Assembly: GCA_016709385.1 (NCBI GenBank)
Contig: JADJMW010000005.1
Span: 427,026 to 491,025, forward strand
DNA from: Candidatus Rubrivivax defluviihabitans
GTDB lineage: Bacteria > Pseudomonadota > Gammaproteobacteria > Burkholderiales > Burkholderiaceae_C
Reading direction: 5' to 3'
DNA: 64,000 bases
Every line of letters begins with the position of its first letter. The stretch's first letter is position 1. Below the pieces are notes generated by a model. It was not told the DNA's origin, ran no database searches, and saw nothing but the letters and a program-made list of their open reading frames with translations. Of this stretch, positions 63,040-64,000 are shown in pieces. The translations under genes and the position numbers were made by a program.

Positions 63040-63537
63040 TCAGCGGCCATCGGCATGGCCACGCCGGTTTCCCGCAGCGCCACTGTCACCCGGTGCTCGA
63101 GTTCCGGCACCATCGAAGGTCGTGAGATCCACGGCCACGGTGCCTGCGGCAGCCTGCTCGTGTGGCTAGCGAGCTCCTTCTTCAGCCTCACCCAGGAACG
63201 GGGTGGAAGCCAGCAGCACCAGGCGCGAATAACGCCGCGTCTGCGCCAGACTTTAGGCGTTGCGCCAGTTCGCGTGCGAACGCCGCCGCTTCCTTCTCGT
63301 GCGGCCAGTGGGCGCCTCGTGCCAGGCCGTGCGGGATCTCGCCGCCCCTGAAGGCCTGGCCCGGCCGGTCGCGGCCCAGTTCCTGCCCTTCATGCGCGAC
63401 TGCGGGGCACGAAACTGGCTGTCCCGCGCATGGCACCATTCTCCGCGTCGCGGTCGAACAGGCGCGCGCGCGAGCGTTGAAGCCAACAGAACGGCTTCGA
63501 GCGGCCGCACGGACCGAATGGATTGGATGGTCATCAT
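63040..63537 (-). pseudogene. Host-attachment family protein gene with frameshifts
   Basis: Starting at ATG 63537 with GGAGACG upstream, fragments ARARLFDRDAENGAMRG, ELGRDRPGQAFRGGEIPHGL and EKEAAAFARELAQRLKSGA in successive frames match the pattern DRPGxxF...H..E.FAxE(L/I)A of the 'protein required for attachment to host cells' family, a small eRF1-like domain protein widespread in proteobacteria, function unsettled. The end VALRETGVAMPMAAD-stop at 63040 closes it. Several shifts are needed and the family call is from pattern memory. Confidence 0.5.
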
Positions 63538-64000
63538 GGCGTCTCCTTCCCCGACCTGGATTCCATTGAGTCAATTCTGAACGGCCACCCCGAGGCCCTG
63601 AACCAGCCACGACGCGGAGGCAACCTGAACCTACACTCTTCGCGACTTGCTTGACAAATGGAAACCTGCAACTTGCATTAGTAGCACATCCGTCCGCTGC
63701 GACCTTGCGCCAACTCGAAGCCTTGCGCCACCACGTGCGTTGGCAGATGCGCCGTGCAGCTTCAAGTTCCCGCCAGCCTGCCGCCCAGAGCCCTGCCGAC
63801 GCCGCCTTCGACGGCACATGTCCCGCCGATACGACGCCCCTCGTAGGTCCTGCAGTCGCCGGCGGCACACCTGGGCCGCCACGCCGGCGCAGTGCAGGCG
63901 GTCGAGACCATCGAGACCCACATGTCCGGTCTTCGTCGCGGCGAGCACGTGCTCAAGATGAAGAAGTTGGTGCGCTACCTGTTCCTGATCTTCTCCACCC
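63538..64000. other. Right-end stretch without a convincing gene
   Basis: No frame in these 463 bases gives an intact family match. On the plus strand a short frame ending at the window edge reads VETIETHMSGLRRGEHVLKM followed by KKLVRYLFLIFST, which could be the beginning (ATG at 63958) or an inner part of a gene continuing beyond the window. Given the frame errors just to the left, a damaged reading frame cannot be excluded. Confidence 0.4.

Noticed and set aside
58280..63540. Programmed frameshifting as an explanation for the broken frames
   Set aside because: Too many sites, no slippery heptamers with downstream structure in common, and unrelated genes affected.

Overview
The window is high-G+C (roughly 70%), densely coded DNA of a betaproteobacterium, most likely a Burkholderiales member of the Leptothrix/Rubrivivax/Comamonadaceae type. 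The evidence is the gene families and their grouping: the box pathway with a BoxR-type regulator, branched-chain amino acid type ABC importers tied to aromatic catabolism, an alanine/lysine-rich histone H1-like protein, SUI1, and lipoproteins with a poly-Gly stretch after the lipobox. No tRNA, rRNA, CRISPR array or prophage was seen.

Layout. 0-1.7 kb: start of adenosine deaminase, lipA and a small unknown gene. 1.7-14.1 kb: aerobic benzoate degradation through benzoyl-CoA (box). Benzoate-CoA ligase and an alpha/beta hydrolase run leftward; boxR, boxC, boxB, boxA, a crotonase, a 3-hydroxyacyl-CoA dehydrogenase and 3-oxoadipyl-CoA thiolase run rightward, followed by a Crp/Fnr regulator. A repeated yGCA-N6-TGC motif lies at both promoter regions. 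14.2-19.5 kb: housekeeping and unknown genes (SUI1, SDR, exported protein, lipB, ParA-like ATPase, DUF1688). 19.6-24.2 kb: a five-gene MCE lipid-transport operon ending in a predicted outer-membrane barrel. 24.2-33.4 kb: histone-like gene with a frameshift, M16 peptidase, a lipoprotein-release-type ABC pair, a lipoprotein, ybeY, phoH and a NarL-type two-component pair.

33.4-45.4 kb: a leftward operon for uptake and CoA-dependent side-chain shortening of a phenylpropanoid-like acid (feruloyl-CoA synthase type ligase, crotonase, thiolase, thioesterase, LivKHMGF-type importer with LivM fused to LivG). It faces a TetR gene and a P450, and a 0.9-kb block of palindromic repeats interrupts it. 45.4-50.2 kb: a DNA alkylation repair protein and an arsenic operon (acr3, arsR, two arsC, arsM). 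50.3-53.8 kb: a Tat-exported thioredoxin-fold protein translationally coupled to a 976-residue fusion of a b6-type cytochrome b with twelve c-type haem motifs, the most unusual gene here. 53.8-54.7 kb: CDF metal exporter. 54.7-57.1 kb: a decayed restriction/HNH island carrying two toxin-antitoxin modules, one with a toxin cut just before its catalytic tail. 57.2-59 kb: a DUF318 permease (broken reading frame) and a small thioredoxin-like protein.

From about 58.3 kb to the right end almost every gene (permease, lipoprotein, aldehyde dehydrogenase, cyclopropane fatty acid synthase, UspA, host-attachment family protein) is readable only by switching frames repeatedly while family residues persist. 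This looks more like uncorrected single-base errors at the end of an assembled sequence than like real pseudogenes.
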